From contig NZ_VFOZ01000002.1 in assembly GCF_006716425.1 (NCBI RefSeq), positions 992,001 through 1,056,000 of the forward strand: a DNA stretch of 64,000 nucleotides. Reading direction: 5' to 3'. The notes beneath the pieces are model-generated. The model was not told where the DNA came from and made no database searches. It saw only the letters and a list, made by a program, of their open reading frames with translations. Positions within the stretch are counted from its first letter, which is position 1, and the number at the start of each line of letters is the position of its first letter. Shown in pieces: positions 16,422-24,503 of this stretch. The DNA is from Actinoallomurus bryophytorum (lineage in GTDB: Bacteria; Actinomycetota; Actinomycetes; Streptosporangiales; Streptosporangiaceae). Made by a program: the position numbers and the translations under genes.

Positions 16422-17330
16422 CGGTGAGTGTGGGTTGATGGCGTGTCATGGTGCGTCGTCATGAGTTGAGTGATGCCGCGTGGGCGCGGATCGAGCCGTT
16501 GTTGCCTGCTCATCCGCGTCAGGGCGGGCGGTGGCGGGATCACCGGCAGGTGGTCAACGGAATCGTGTGGAAGATCCGCACGGGCGCCGATTGGCGGGAC
16601 ATCCCGGAACGGTATGGGCCCTGGCAGACGGTCTATCAACGGTTCCGCTGCTGGTCCGCTGATGGGACCTGGGACCGCCTGCTCGAACACGTCCAGGTCC
16701 ACGATGATGCGATCGGTGAGGTGGACATGACGGGTGTGTGCGTGGACTCCACCATCGTGCGCGCTCATCAGCATTCCGCAGGCGCCCGCAAAAAGGGGAC
16801 CCTGCCGGGACGAACGGGCAGCAAGATCACCAAACGGACCGAGCGCTCGGACGATCCCGCGGCGGGCTGACCACCAAGGTCCACCTGGCCTGTGACGGAC
16901 GCGGCCTGCCGCTGGCGTTCGTGATCACGGGCGGCAACATCAACGACTGCACCCGCCTGATCCAGGTCATCGAAGCGATCCGGATCCCCCGCACCCACGC
17001 GGGGCGGCCGCGCGTCCGGCCGACCCACCTCATCGCCGACAAGGGCTATTCCACCAACAAGATCCGCCTCTACCTGCGCCGCCGCCGGATCCCGCACACC
17101 ATCCCCGAACGCCGTGACCAACTCGCCGTGCGCGCCCGGCGTGGTTGGCGCCGCTGCGGCTTCGACAAGGAGATCTACCGGCGCCGCAACGTCGTCGAAC
17201 GCTGCTTCGGCCACCTCAAACGCTTCCGCGGACTCGCCACCCGCTATGAAAAACTCGCCGCTCATTACCGGAGCGTGGTGACCATAGCCAGCCTCATCTT
17301 GTGGCTCAACCAAGATCCACAAAACAGGCC
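16400..17330 (+). mobile_element. IS5-family (IS427-like) insertion sequence, apparently intact
   Basis: The element is 931 bp and flanked by a CTAG duplication (16396-16399 and 17331-17334). The terminal inverted repeats are 16400-16421 and 17309-17330, sharing TTTTGTGGATCTTGGT. It carries one transposase split over two reading frames. The insertion lies in the convergent gap between phnA and a LysR gene; removing it and one CTAG restores phnA and its stop without any gap. The duplication and the near-perfect ends point to a fairly recent insertion. Confidence 0.92.
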
Positions 17331-17334
17331 CTAG
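16448..17334 (+). CDS. IS5-family DDE transposase made by -1 frameshifting
   Basis: Frame one (16448-16870) encodes the N-terminal part: RHELSDAAWARIEPLLP, DWRDIPERYGPWQTVYQRF and the first catalytic Asp in VCVDSTIVRAHQHSAGARKKG. The rest lies in the -1 frame and ends at 17334: RALGRSRGGLTTKVHLACDG, the second Asp in HLIADKGYSTNK and the Glu in NVVERCFGHLKRFRGLATRYEKL. The frames join at the run of five A and four G at 16790-16798 (codons AAA AAG GGG), because the shifted reading KGDPAG resembles related elements. The stop TAG is supplied by the right CTAG target copy. A mutation rather than programmed shifting cannot be excluded. Confidence 0.85.
17309..17334 (+). repeat. Right end of IS: inverted repeat plus CTAG target duplication
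   Basis: 17309-17330 is the right terminal inverted repeat, complementary to 16400-16421 at 20 of 22 positions. 17331-17334 is the second CTAG target copy and contains the transposase stop codon. Confidence 0.85.
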
Positions 17335-17341
17335 CCGGGTA

Positions 17342-18190
17342 CTACAGCAAGCTCGCGGTACGTACCAGCCCGGCGAGAGCCTGGGACCGGCTGTGCGGCG
17401 GCCACGCGATCACCGTTGTCACCGCGGGCGCGTCCAGCACCGGCACGGCGGTGAGGTCGCGGCGCAGATGGGTCCGGCACGACTCCGGCAGGACCGCCGC
17501 GGCCCGGCCGAGCGCGATCAGCTCGTACAACTGCGTGCTGTCCCGAGCCTCCGGGCCGGGGCCATCCGTGTACGTGCCGTCGGGGCCGGGCCAGCGCGGC
17601 AGCGGCAGGCCGGGCAGCGCGGTGACGTCGGCCATCGTCAGGTGGGCCCGGCCGGTGAAGGGGTGCCCGGCCGGCAGGACCACGACCTGCCCTTCCGTTC
17701 GCAGTTCTTCGGTGTCGAGCCCGGTCGTCGAGTCGAACGGCCGGTGCAGCAGCGCCACGTCGGCCCGCCCGTCGCGCAGCAACCGCTCCTGCTCGGCGAT
17801 CCCGCACAGGAGCACGTCGACGGTGACCGCGCCGGGTTCGGCGGCGTACGTGTCGAGCAGCTTCGACAGCAGTTCGCTGGACGCTCCGGCCTTCATGACG
17901 AGGACCAGGCCCGGGTGGCCGGTCGCGGCGAGGGCGGCGCGGCGGGTACGGCGGTCGGCGGCGTCGACCGCGTCGAGAGCCGCCCTGCCCTCGACCAGCA
18001 GCACCGACCCGGCCTCGGTCAGGGTGACGGTGCGGCTGGTGCGTTCCAGCAGCGCCACCCCGAGCCGCCGTTCGAGCTGCTGGATCGCCCGCGACAGCGG
18101 CGGCTGCGCGATGCCGAGCCGCTGCGCCGCCCGCCCGAAGTGCAGCTCTTCGGCGACCGCCACGAAGTAGCGCAGCTCCCGCGTCTCCAT
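17342..18190 (-). CDS. LysR family transcriptional regulator
   Basis: This 282-residue regulator has the standard LysR winged helix (ELRYFVAVAEELHFGRAAQRLGIAQPPLSRAIQQLERRLG, residues 5-43) followed by an effector domain with GLVLVMKAGASSELLSKLLDTY and LIALGRAAAVLPESC. It is divergent from a short-chain dehydrogenase gene; a T-N11-A inverted repeat at 18286-18304 lies between them and 55 bp before the SDR start. The usual LysR logic would be autorepression and inducer-dependent activation of the SDR. The 3' end lies eight bases from the IS target duplication, and the reading frame is intact. Confidence 0.9.
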   Translation of the reverse strand: METRELRYFVAVAEELHFGRAAQRLGIAQPPLSRAIQQLERRLGVALLERTSRTVTLTEAGSVLLVEGRAALDAVDAADRRTRRAALAATGHPGLVLVMKAGASSELLSKLLDTYAAEPGAVTVDVLLCGIAEQERLLRDGRADVALLHRPFDSTTGLDTEELRTEGQVVVLPAGHPFTGRAHLTMADVTALPGLPLPRWPGPDGTYTDGPGPEARDSTQLYELIALGRAAAVLPESCRTHLRRDLTAVPVLDAPAVTTVIAWPPHSRSQALAGLVRTASLL

Positions 18191-18285
18191 GCCGCCACGC
18201 TACCCGGCGGGACGGCCCGTCCCCCGCCGCCGAAAGCCGGTACGTGGACCCGGCGAAGATGACGGGAAGGCCGCCGAGCCTGGGT

Positions 18286-18304
18286 CGATACCGGGGAGGT
18301 ATCG
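18286..18304. promoter_or_regulatory. LysR-type T-N11-A inverted repeat
   Basis: CGATACC-GGGGA-GGTATCG has perfect 7-bp arms and a 5-bp spacer. It contains the ATACC-N5-GGTAT pattern expected of a LysR box and sits between the divergent LysR and SDR genes. The palindrome is seen directly; its function is inferred from family practice. Confidence 0.68.
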
Positions 18305-18358
18305 CTGCCCACCCAGACGGTGTTGGAGCGCTCGCCGGGGCGCGGACAGGATCAGATC

Positions 18359-19090
18359 ATGAGCCAACAGACGATCGCGCTGGTCACCGGCGCGAACAAG
18401 GGGATCGGGTACGAGATCGCGGCCGGCCTGGGTGCTCTCGGCTGGAGCGTCGGCGTCGGCGCACGGGACGACGAACGCCGGGAAGCCGCCGTGGAGAAAC
18501 TGCGGGCCGCCGGAACCGACGCGTTCGGCGTGCCCCTCGACGTGACCGGCGACGCGAGCGTGGCCGCCGCCGTCGGGCTGGTCGAGGAGCGCGCCGGCCG
18601 CCTCGACGTACTCATCAACAACGCCGGCGTGACTGGCGGCATGCGGCAGGAGCCCACCACGACCGACCTCGCGGCCGTACGGACGGCCGTGGAGACCAAC
18701 GTGATCGGCGTCATCCGCGTCACCAACGCGATGCTGCCGCTGCTGCGGCGCTCGGCGTCGCCGCGGATCGTGAACATGTCCAGCTCCGTCGGCTCCCTCA
18801 CCCGGCAGACCGAATCCACCGGCGGTTCGGGGACGGGCCCGCTGTCCGTCGCGTACGCGCCGTCCAAGACGTTCCTCAACGCCGTCACCGTCCAGTACGC
18901 CAAGGAGCTGCGCGACACGAACATCCTGATCAACGCCGCCTGCCCCGGCTACTGCGCGACCGACCTCAACGGCTTCCGCGGCGTCCGTACCCCCGAACAG
19001 GGCGCGGCGATCGCGATCCGGCTCGCGACCCTGCCCGACGACGGCCCGAGCGGCGGGTTCTTCGAGGACGCCGGGGTGGTGCCCTGGTGA
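18359..19090 (+). CDS. SDR family NAD(P)-dependent oxidoreductase
   Basis: This 243-residue classical short-chain dehydrogenase has the cofactor motif TGANKGIG (residues 11-18), LDVTGDAS, the NNAG motif in LINNAGVTGG, active-site Ser in NMSSSVGS and YAPSK (Tyr/Lys), then CPGYCATDLNG. It resembles carbonyl reductase-like actinobacterial SDRs; the substrate is unknown. The ATG at 18359 is preceded by GGACAGG, and the longer start at 18320 has no better site. It is divergent from a LysR regulator with a T-N11-A operator in the promoter region, so inducible expression is likely. Confidence 0.9.
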   Translation: MSQQTIALVTGANKGIGYEIAAGLGALGWSVGVGARDDERREAAVEKLRAAGTDAFGVPLDVTGDASVAAAVGLVEERAGRLDVLINNAGVTGGMRQEPTTTDLAAVRTAVETNVIGVIRVTNAMLPLLRRSASPRIVNMSSSVGSLTRQTESTGGSGTGPLSVAYAPSKTFLNAVTVQYAKELRDTNILINAACPGYCATDLNGFRGVRTPEQGAAIAIRLATLPDDGPSGGFFEDAGVVPW

Positions 19091-19119
19091 CACACGCGGG
19101 CCGTCGAACGGCCGCGCCC

Positions 19120-20208
19120 TCAGGCGGGGCGTGCGGCTCGGGCGGCCGCGGCGAAGTCGGGCAGGGCGCTGCCCGGGACCAGGGACAGGTTGTACAGCGC
19201 GATGTCGGAGGCACCGGCATCCAGCACCACACGTACGTCCGCGGCGAGGCGTTCGCCCGTGCGGTCCGGGCTCCAGTTGAGCGAGGCGAGCAGCGGGCGG
19301 TCGCCGGCGAGGGCCGCCAGGCCCGCGAAGCGTGCGGTGAGCGCTTCGCCGGTCAGCGTGCCGCAGCCGACGCCCACCGCGTCCACGGCCTTGAACGCGC
19401 TCGGGTCCGCGCCCTGGAGGGCCGCCGTCTCCGGGTCCTCGAAGACCAGCGAGCGCACGGCCGTGTCCTGCCGATGTGCGGCGGCCGCCGTGGCCTCGAC
19501 CAGCCGCCGGGTGCCCTCCGCGCGTACCGTGCGCAGCGTGCCGGTCCCCTCCTGGTCCAGCGCCTGGCGCCGGAGGTCGTCCGGGTCGTGGCCGAGTTCT
19601 TCCATCAGGCGCGCGCAGGCGCCGCAGAAGCACTGCCCGGCCAGCGCACGCGCCGTGCCGGTCGGCGGTGCGAGCTCCAGGGAGATGACGTACGAGGGGT
19701 CCCACGCGGCGTAGAGGGCGGACTCCAGCTCGACCAGGTCGGGGTCGAACTGCGCGCACACATCCGTGACCAGGGCCGCGGCGTACGAGACGACGTCCGG
19801 ATTGCTCGGGCACAGCGCGTGGATGGTGGGCGTGCCGTCCAGCGTGCGGGCGGCCAGGTCCGGGTGCGCGGCGACCACCGGGTCATCGTGCAGCACCACC
19901 GTCCACGCGTGGAAGCGCAGGCCGTACCGTCTCGCCTCCTCGCGCAGCTCGCGCAGGGCGGTGATCTCCTGGTCGGCCGCGATCGCGACGGGACGCAGCC
20001 GTCCGTACCCCTCGTCCGACGGGCGGAAGTAGGTGATGCCGGGCGCGGAGTACCGTACGACGCCGTGGCGGGCGAACCACCGGCGCGCCGGGTGGTAGCG
20101 GACCGCCACCGCGATGGCGTCGGCGCCCAGCTCCGCGGCCAGCTCGCACAGCCGGGCCGGGCCGGTCAGCACGGCGTCCTCGGGGTAGCAGAAGACCTGT
20201 ACGGTCAC
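19120..20208 (-). CDS. Hypothetical TIM-barrel-like protein with a CxCxxC motif
   Basis: This 362-residue protein is not assigned to a named family. Alternating strands and helices such as GADAIAVAVRYHP, RFHAWTVVLHDDP, IHALCPSNPDVVSYAAALV and FDPDLVELESALYAAWDP resemble TIM-barrel glycoside-hydrolase-like proteins with acidic residues at strand ends. The segment GQCFCGACARLMEELG near residue 190 has three closely spaced cysteines that could bind metal or a cluster. The GTG at 20208 follows GAGGAG by six bases, so it is preferred over the ORF start at 20238. It lies alone between an SDR and a cupin gene. Fold and activity are inference only. Confidence 0.7.
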   Translation of the reverse strand: MTVQVFCYPEDAVLTGPARLCELAAELGADAIAVAVRYHPARRWFARHGVVRYSAPGITYFRPSDEGYGRLRPVAIAADQEITALRELREEARRYGLRFHAWTVVLHDDPVVAAHPDLAARTLDGTPTIHALCPSNPDVVSYAAALVTDVCAQFDPDLVELESALYAAWDPSYVISLELAPPTGTARALAGQCFCGACARLMEELGHDPDDLRRQALDQEGTGTLRTVRAEGTRRLVEATAAAAHRQDTAVRSLVFEDPETAALQGADPSAFKAVDAVGVGCGTLTGEALTARFAGLAALAGDRPLLASLNWSPDRTGERLAADVRVVLDAGASDIALYNLSLVPGSALPDFAAAARAARPA

Positions 20209-20278
20209 GCGCAACTCCTCGTCTCGGGTGATCGTCAAGCATTCCGCACCCCGCCGGGATCCAGTACGGCGGCCGGCC

Positions 20279-20614
20279 TCAGGATCCGGTCTTGGCGACC
20301 GTCAGGAGGATGACGGAGTCCTCGATGGCCTCCACGCTGTGCCGCGCGTCCGGGACGATGATCAGGTCGCCCGAACGCCCCTCCCACGCGTCGCCCTTGG
20401 CGGCCAGGCGCACCCGGCCCCGCAGGACGAACACCGTCGCCTCGCCGGGGTTCTCGTGCTCCGCCATCGACCGGCCGGCGGCGAGCGCGATGAGGGTCTG
20501 CCTCAGTACGCGCTCGTGGCCCCCGTAGACGGTGCTGGAGCTACGTCCTGTCGTGTCGGATCCGGCCCGGTTCGAGTGCTCTCGTGCCAGGGCGTCCAGC
20601 GACATCTTCTGCAT
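20279..20614 (-). CDS. Small cupin-domain protein
   Basis: This 111-residue single-domain cupin has the two conserved strands ALAAGRSMAEHENPGEATVFVLRGRVRLAAKG and GRSGDLIIVPDARHSVEAIED. Only some of the usual metal ligands (His-x3-Glu in motif 1, His in motif 2) are visible, so it may be a binding rather than catalytic protein. The start is ATG 20614 (MQKMS); the frame is open further upstream but unlike cupins. It is separated by 56 bp from the TetR gene upstream on the same strand. Role unknown. Confidence 0.78.
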   Translation of the reverse strand: MQKMSLDALAREHSNRAGSDTTGRSSSTVYGGHERVLRQTLIALAAGRSMAEHENPGEATVFVLRGRVRLAAKGDAWEGRSGDLIIVPDARHSVEAIEDSVILLTVAKTGS

Positions 20615-20670
20615 GCCGCCAGTCTGACAGCGGCGCCACCCGGACGCCCTCACCGGGCGTGCGCGAGCCG

Positions 20671-21282
20671 TTACGCCTCGAGAGGGCAGAGGCCGTTGAG
20701 GAACAGGCCGACGTAGTACTCGCCCACCTCACGCGGACCCATCGGACCGTCCGGATGCCACCAGGTGCTCAGCTGGTGCACGCCACCGAAGAAGAAGTTC
20801 ACCGCCAGGTCGGCCGGCACGTCCGGCCGGAAGGCCCCGGACCGCTGTCCCTCCTCCACGAGGGACCGGAAGCGCTCGTGGTACCGGCGGCGTTCGGCGC
20901 GTACGGCCTTGCGCTTGTCCTTCGGCAGCAGGTGCATCGAGCGGAAGAAGACGGTCAGCTCGTCCAGGTGTTCGCAGCTCGTGCCGATGACGTCGACGGC
21001 CGCCGCGCGCAGCCGTTCCTCCGGCGTGCCCGTACCGCCCGCGAGCCGTTCGAGCCGCTCGGCCTGCAGTGCGAGCAGGCGGTGGTAGATCTCGTACAGC
21101 AGGTCGTCCTTGGCGGCGAAGTAGTGGTACATCGCCCCCTTGGTGACACCGGCGGCCGTGACGATCTCCTGCACCGAGGTGTTCTCATAACCGTTCTCGG
21201 CGAACAGGTGCGTCGCCGCCCGGAGCAGCCGCTCCGGCAGTGGGCTCACCGGCCCGGCGTCCTCCGCCGTCCCCTGGGTCAT
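20671..21282 (-). CDS. TetR/AcrR family regulator (acyl-CoA metabolism type)
   Basis: This 203-residue TetR protein has the helix-turn-helix LLRAATHLFAENGYENTSVQEIVTAAGVTKGAMYHYFAAKDDLL (residues 18-60), then an all-helical ligand domain ending FFGGVHQLSTWWHPDGPMGPREVGEYYVGLFLNGL, typical of regulators sensing acyl-CoA or CoA-linked compounds. It lies 13 bp downstream of an acyl-CoA dehydrogenase gene on the same strand, and the operon promoter contains a 20-bp perfect palindrome at 22541-22560. Autoregulation of the dehydrogenase-TetR operon by this protein is the simplest reading. Confidence 0.9.
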   Translation of the reverse strand: MTQGTAEDAGPVSPLPERLLRAATHLFAENGYENTSVQEIVTAAGVTKGAMYHYFAAKDDLLYEIYHRLLALQAERLERLAGGTGTPEERLRAAAVDVIGTSCEHLDELTVFFRSMHLLPKDKRKAVRAERRRYHERFRSLVEEGQRSGAFRPDVPADLAVNFFFGGVHQLSTWWHPDGPMGPREVGEYYVGLFLNGLCPLEA

Positions 21283-21295
21283 GGCACGGTCGCGC

Positions 21296-22513
21296 TCAGC
21301 GGTTCCGGTACGGGGCGAGCTCGCGCCGGGCGATCGAGCGTTTGTGCACCTCGTCGGGGCCGTCGGCCAGGTGCAACGTCCGCATGCCCGCCCAGAGTTC
21401 GGCGAGCGGGAAGTCCTGGGACACTCCCCCGCCGCCGTGCGCCTGGATCGCCCGGTCGATGACCCAGCTCGCCATCTCCGGCACCGCCGCCTTGATGGCC
21501 GAGACCTCGACGCGCGCGCCCTTGTTGCCGACCGTGTCCATCAGCCACGCGGTCTTGAGCACCAGCAGCCGGGCCTGCTCGATCCTGATCCGCGACTCGG
21601 CGATCCATTCCTGGACCACACCCTGGTCGGCGATGGGCGCGCCGAAGGCGACCCGCGAGGTCACCCGCTCGCACATCAGCTCCAGCGCGCGCTCGGCCAT
21701 GCCGATGGCGCGCATGCAGTGGTGGATGCGGCCGGGCCCGAGGCGCTCCTGGGCGATGCGGAAGCCTTCGCCCTCGCCGAGCAGGATGTTGTTCGCCGGC
21801 ACGCGTACGTCCGCGAAGCCCACCTCGGCGTGCCCGCCGTGCGTGCTGTCGTCGTAGCCGAACACCGAGAGCCCGCGCTCGACGGTGACTCCGGGGGTGT
21901 CCCTGGGCACGAGCACCATGCTCTGCCGCCGGTACGCCGGGCCGTCCGGGTCGGTCACGCCCATCACGATGAGGATCTCGCAGTCGGGGCTGAGCGCTCC
22001 GGAGGACCACCACTTGCGGCCGTTCAGGACGTACTCGTCGCCGTCGCGCTCGATGCGCAACGCGATGTTGGCGGCGTCGGAGGAGGCCACGGCGGGCTCG
22101 GTCATGCAGAACGCCGACCGGATCGCGCCGTCCAGGAGCGGCTCCAGCCACCGCTGACGCTGCTCCTGGGTGCCGAACATGGCGAGGATCTCCATGTTCC
22201 CGGTGTCGGGGGCGGCGCAGTTGAGGGCGACCGGCGCGACCTTCGGCGACCGTCCCATGATCTCGGCGAGCGGGGCGTACTGGAGGTTCGTCAGCCCGGC
22301 GCCGTACGGCTCGTGCGGGAGGAAGAGGTTCCACAGGCCGCGTTTGCGCGCCTCGGTCTTGAGCTCCTCCACGACCGGCGGAGCCGCCCACGGGTCGGTA
22401 CGCTCACGGGCCTGCGCGGCGTAGACCGGCTCGGCGGGATAGACGTGGGAGTCCATGAACTCCAGCAGCCGGTCCCGGTAGTCGCTGGTCGTCGAGTCGT
22501 ATCCGAAATCCAT
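21296..22513 (-). CDS. Acyl-CoA dehydrogenase
   Basis: This 405-residue flavoprotein has ACAD signatures: [38 protein letters not shown] around residues 135-170, [20 protein letters not shown], and the C-terminal [41 protein letters not shown], with the DGPDEVH variant of the usual DG(T/P)xEV motif. It oxidises an acyl-CoA thioester at C2-C3 using FAD. The ATG at 22513 follows GGAGGA by seven bases; the extended ORF to 23017 runs into the FGGY kinase region and was rejected. A TetR gene follows it, and the operator sits 28 bp upstream. Confidence 0.9.
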   Translation of the reverse strand: MDFGYDSTTSDYRDRLLEFMDSHVYPAEPVYAAQARERTDPWAAPPVVEELKTEARKRGLWNLFLPHEPYGAGLTNLQYAPLAEIMGRSPKVAPVALNCAAPDTGNMEILAMFGTQEQRQRWLEPLLDGAIRSAFCMTEPAVASSDAANIALRIERDGDEYVLNGRKWWSSGALSPDCEILIVMGVTDPDGPAYRRQSMVLVPRDTPGVTVERGLSVFGYDDSTHGGHAEVGFADVRVPANNILLGEGEGFRIAQERLGPGRIHHCMRAIGMAERALELMCERVTSRVAFGAPIADQGVVQEWIAESRIRIEQARLLVLKTAWLMDTVGNKGARVEVSAIKAAVPEMASWVIDRAIQAHGGGGVSQDFPLAELWAGMRTLHLADGPDEVHKRSIARRELAPYRNR

Positions 22514-22540
22514 ATCCGCGTCCTCCGCGAGCGCCCAGGC

Positions 22541-22560
22541 CATACCGACCAGTCGGTATG
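22541..22560. promoter_or_regulatory. 20-bp palindromic TetR operator
   Basis: CATACCGAC-CA-GTCGGTATG has two perfect 9-bp arms with a 2-bp spacer. It lies 28 bp upstream of the acyl-CoA dehydrogenase ATG, where it would overlap the promoter. The ACCGAC/GTCGGT core is common in operators of TetR regulators of fatty-acid and CoA-thioester metabolism, so the TetR protein of the same operon is the likely ligand. Confidence 0.78.
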
Positions 22561-22636
22561 TCGCCACAGTAGGCCGGAGGGGGCGGGGCGTCAATGCGCC
22601 GCCCTCCTGCCGCCGGCCGGCGAGACCGCGACGGCG

Positions 22637-22666
22637 CCGTGCGTTCCGGTGTGCCGGAACGCACGG
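22637..22666. other. Perfect 13-bp stem-loop in the divergent ACAD/kinase intergenic region
   Basis: CCGTGCGTTCCGG and CCGGAACGCACGG form a perfect 13-bp stem with a TGTG loop. No U-tract follows on either strand. It lies between two divergently transcribed genes, where a terminator is not needed, so a second operator, an mRNA leader structure for the kinase transcript or a small RNA are possible. Nothing else recognisable was seen in the 370-bp gap besides the 22541-22560 operator. Confidence 0.6.
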
Positions 22667-22882
22667 GCCCGGTGGGCGGAATTCTGCCTGCTCGCCGTTC
22701 CCGGACAGGGGGCGGCCCCTCCTCTGGAGTACGCAAGAACGGGGTGATGCCGCGCGCCGTCGGCCACCACCCACCGGGCGATGCGGGCCGCCGTCCACGA
22801 ATACCAGGCAGAATCGGTGACGGACCCGTGACATCGGGGCGCTCCGCGTCCCGATGTCGGTGGCACGTGGGAAGGTGCCCGG

Positions 22883-24364
22883 ATGAGCCTGCTGCTCGGA
22901 GTCGACATCGGCACCTCGAGTTCCAAAGGAGTGCTGACCACTCCGGACGGCGAGGTGGTCGCGACGGCGGTACGCGAGCACGCCGTGTCCCGCCCGCACC
23001 CGGGCTGGGCCGAGCACGACGCCCGCGACGTGTGGTGGGAGGGGTTCGCCACCGTCACCCGCGAGCTGCTCCCCCGTGCCGGCGGTACCCCGATCTCGGG
23101 CGTCGGTGTCAGCGGGATCGGGCCGTGCGCGCTGCCCGCGACCGCCGCGGGCGAGCCGCTGCGGCCGGCCATCCTGTACGGCGTGGACACCCGCTCGGTC
23201 GCCGAGATCGAGGAGCTGACCGCGCGGTACGGCGCCGAGGCGATCATCGAACGCGGCGGGTCACCGCTGACCACCCAGGCGGTCGGGCCCAAGCTGGCCT
23301 GGCTGCGCCGCCACGAGCCCGACGTGTGGCGGCGGACCCGGCGGCTGTTCATGGCCGGTTCGTACCTCGTGCACGAGCTGACCGGAAACTACGTCCTCGA
23401 CCACCACTCCGCGAGCCAGTGCTCGCCCCTGTACGACAGCCGTGAGCACGACTGGATCGGCGACTGGGCCGAGGAGATCGCGCCCGGCCTCCGGCTGCCC
23501 CCGCTCGCCTGGCCCGGTGAGGTCGCGGGCACGGTCACCGAGGCGGCGGCGGCGCGTACCGGGCTGCGGGCGGGCGTCCCCGTCACCGCCGGGACCATCG
23601 ACGCGTGGGCCGAGGCGGTGAGCGTCGGCGTGACCGAGCCCGGCGACGTCATGGTGATGTACGGCACGACGATGTTCCTGATCGAGGTCCTCGCGGAACG
23701 CCGCACCTGGCCCGGGCTCTGGGGCACGGTCGGTGTCACGCCGGGCACCTACGACCTGGCGGCGGGCATGGCCACCTCGGGCGCGGTCACCGACTGGCTG
23801 CGCGCGCTGACCGGGGCCGCGTACGAGGAGCTGATCGAGGAGGCGCGGGCGGCGGGACACGGAGCCGGCGGGCTGGTCATGCTCCCCTACTTCGCCGGCG
23901 AGCGGACACCGCTGTTCGACCCGGACGCGCGGGGGCTCGTTCTCGGGCTGACGCTCCACCACGGCCGCGGGCACCTCTACCGTGCCGCGCTGGAGGGCAC
24001 CGCCTTCGGCGTGCGGCACAACCTGGAGGCGATGCGGTCGGCCGGCGGTACGGCACGGCGGCTCGTCGCGGTCGGCGGCGGCACCAAGGGCGGGCTGTGG
24101 ACACAGATCGTCTCCGATGTGCTCGGCCGTGAGCAGGTCATGCCCACGGTGACGATCGGCGCCTGCTACGGCGACGCGCTCCTCGCCGCGCGCGCCGTCG
24201 GGCTGGCGGACGGGGAGGGCTGGAACCCAGCGGCGAGCACGGTCGAGCCGGACCCGGCCGCCGGGGAGATCTATGACGCGCTGTACGCGGTGTACCGCGA
24301 CCTGTACCCCGCGACGCGTGACGCGGCGCACACCCTCGCGGCGCTGTCCCACGAGCCCGGCTGA
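22883..24364 (+). CDS. FGGY family carbohydrate kinase (xylulokinase-like)
   Basis: This 493-residue sugar kinase has the N-terminal phosphate motif [15 protein letters not shown], the central catalytic Asp region [21 protein letters not shown], a domain-two motif [18 protein letters not shown] and [20 protein letters not shown], the FGGY ATP-binding signature. Members phosphorylate sugars such as xylulose, ribulose or glycerol; the exact sugar cannot be decided. The ATG at 22883 lies after a GGAAGG site. It stands alone and no sugar transporter or isomerase is adjacent. It is followed by a short terminator-like hairpin and a convergent gene. Confidence 0.88.
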   Translation: MSLLLGVDIGTSSSKGVLTTPDGEVVATAVREHAVSRPHPGWAEHDARDVWWEGFATVTRELLPRAGGTPISGVGVSGIGPCALPATAAGEPLRPAILYGVDTRSVAEIEELTARYGAEAIIERGGSPLTTQAVGPKLAWLRRHEPDVWRRTRRLFMAGSYLVHELTGNYVLDHHSASQCSPLYDSREHDWIGDWAEEIAPGLRLPPLAWPGEVAGTVTEAAAARTGLRAGVPVTAGTIDAWAEAVSVGVTEPGDVMVMYGTTMFLIEVLAERRTWPGLWGTVGVTPGTYDLAAGMATSGAVTDWLRALTGAAYEELIEEARAAGHGAGGLVMLPYFAGERTPLFDPDARGLVLGLTLHHGRGHLYRAALEGTAFGVRHNLEAMRSAGGTARRLVAVGGGTKGGLWTQIVSDVLGREQVMPTVTIGACYGDALLAARAVGLADGEGWNPAASTVEPDPAAGEIYDALYAVYRDLYPATRDAAHTLAALSHEPG

Positions 24365-24374
24365 CCGGCGGACG

Positions 24375-24391
24375 CGGGCTCCAAGAGCCCG
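24375..24391 (+). terminator. Short terminator-like hairpin after the FGGY kinase
   Basis: CGGGCTC-CAA-GAGCCCG forms a 7-bp GC-rich stem with a 3-base loop ten bases past the kinase stop. No U-tract follows, as is common in high-GC actinobacteria. It sits in a convergent gap and could serve as terminator. Confidence 0.45.
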
Positions 24392-24503
24392 GACGGACAG
24401 GGCGTGTGCCCGGCGGAGCGGGGAGCCGGTCTGGTTCGGACGGCGACCGACGACAACGCGGCCAGGCGCCACCCGGCGGGCCCCGGCATGACCGCGCGGG
24501 CTC

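Noticed and set aside
18200-19813. 537-codon minus-strand ORF through the SDR gene
   Set aside because: It is Arg/Gly-rich shadow sequence antisense to a clear SDR, with no family similarity.
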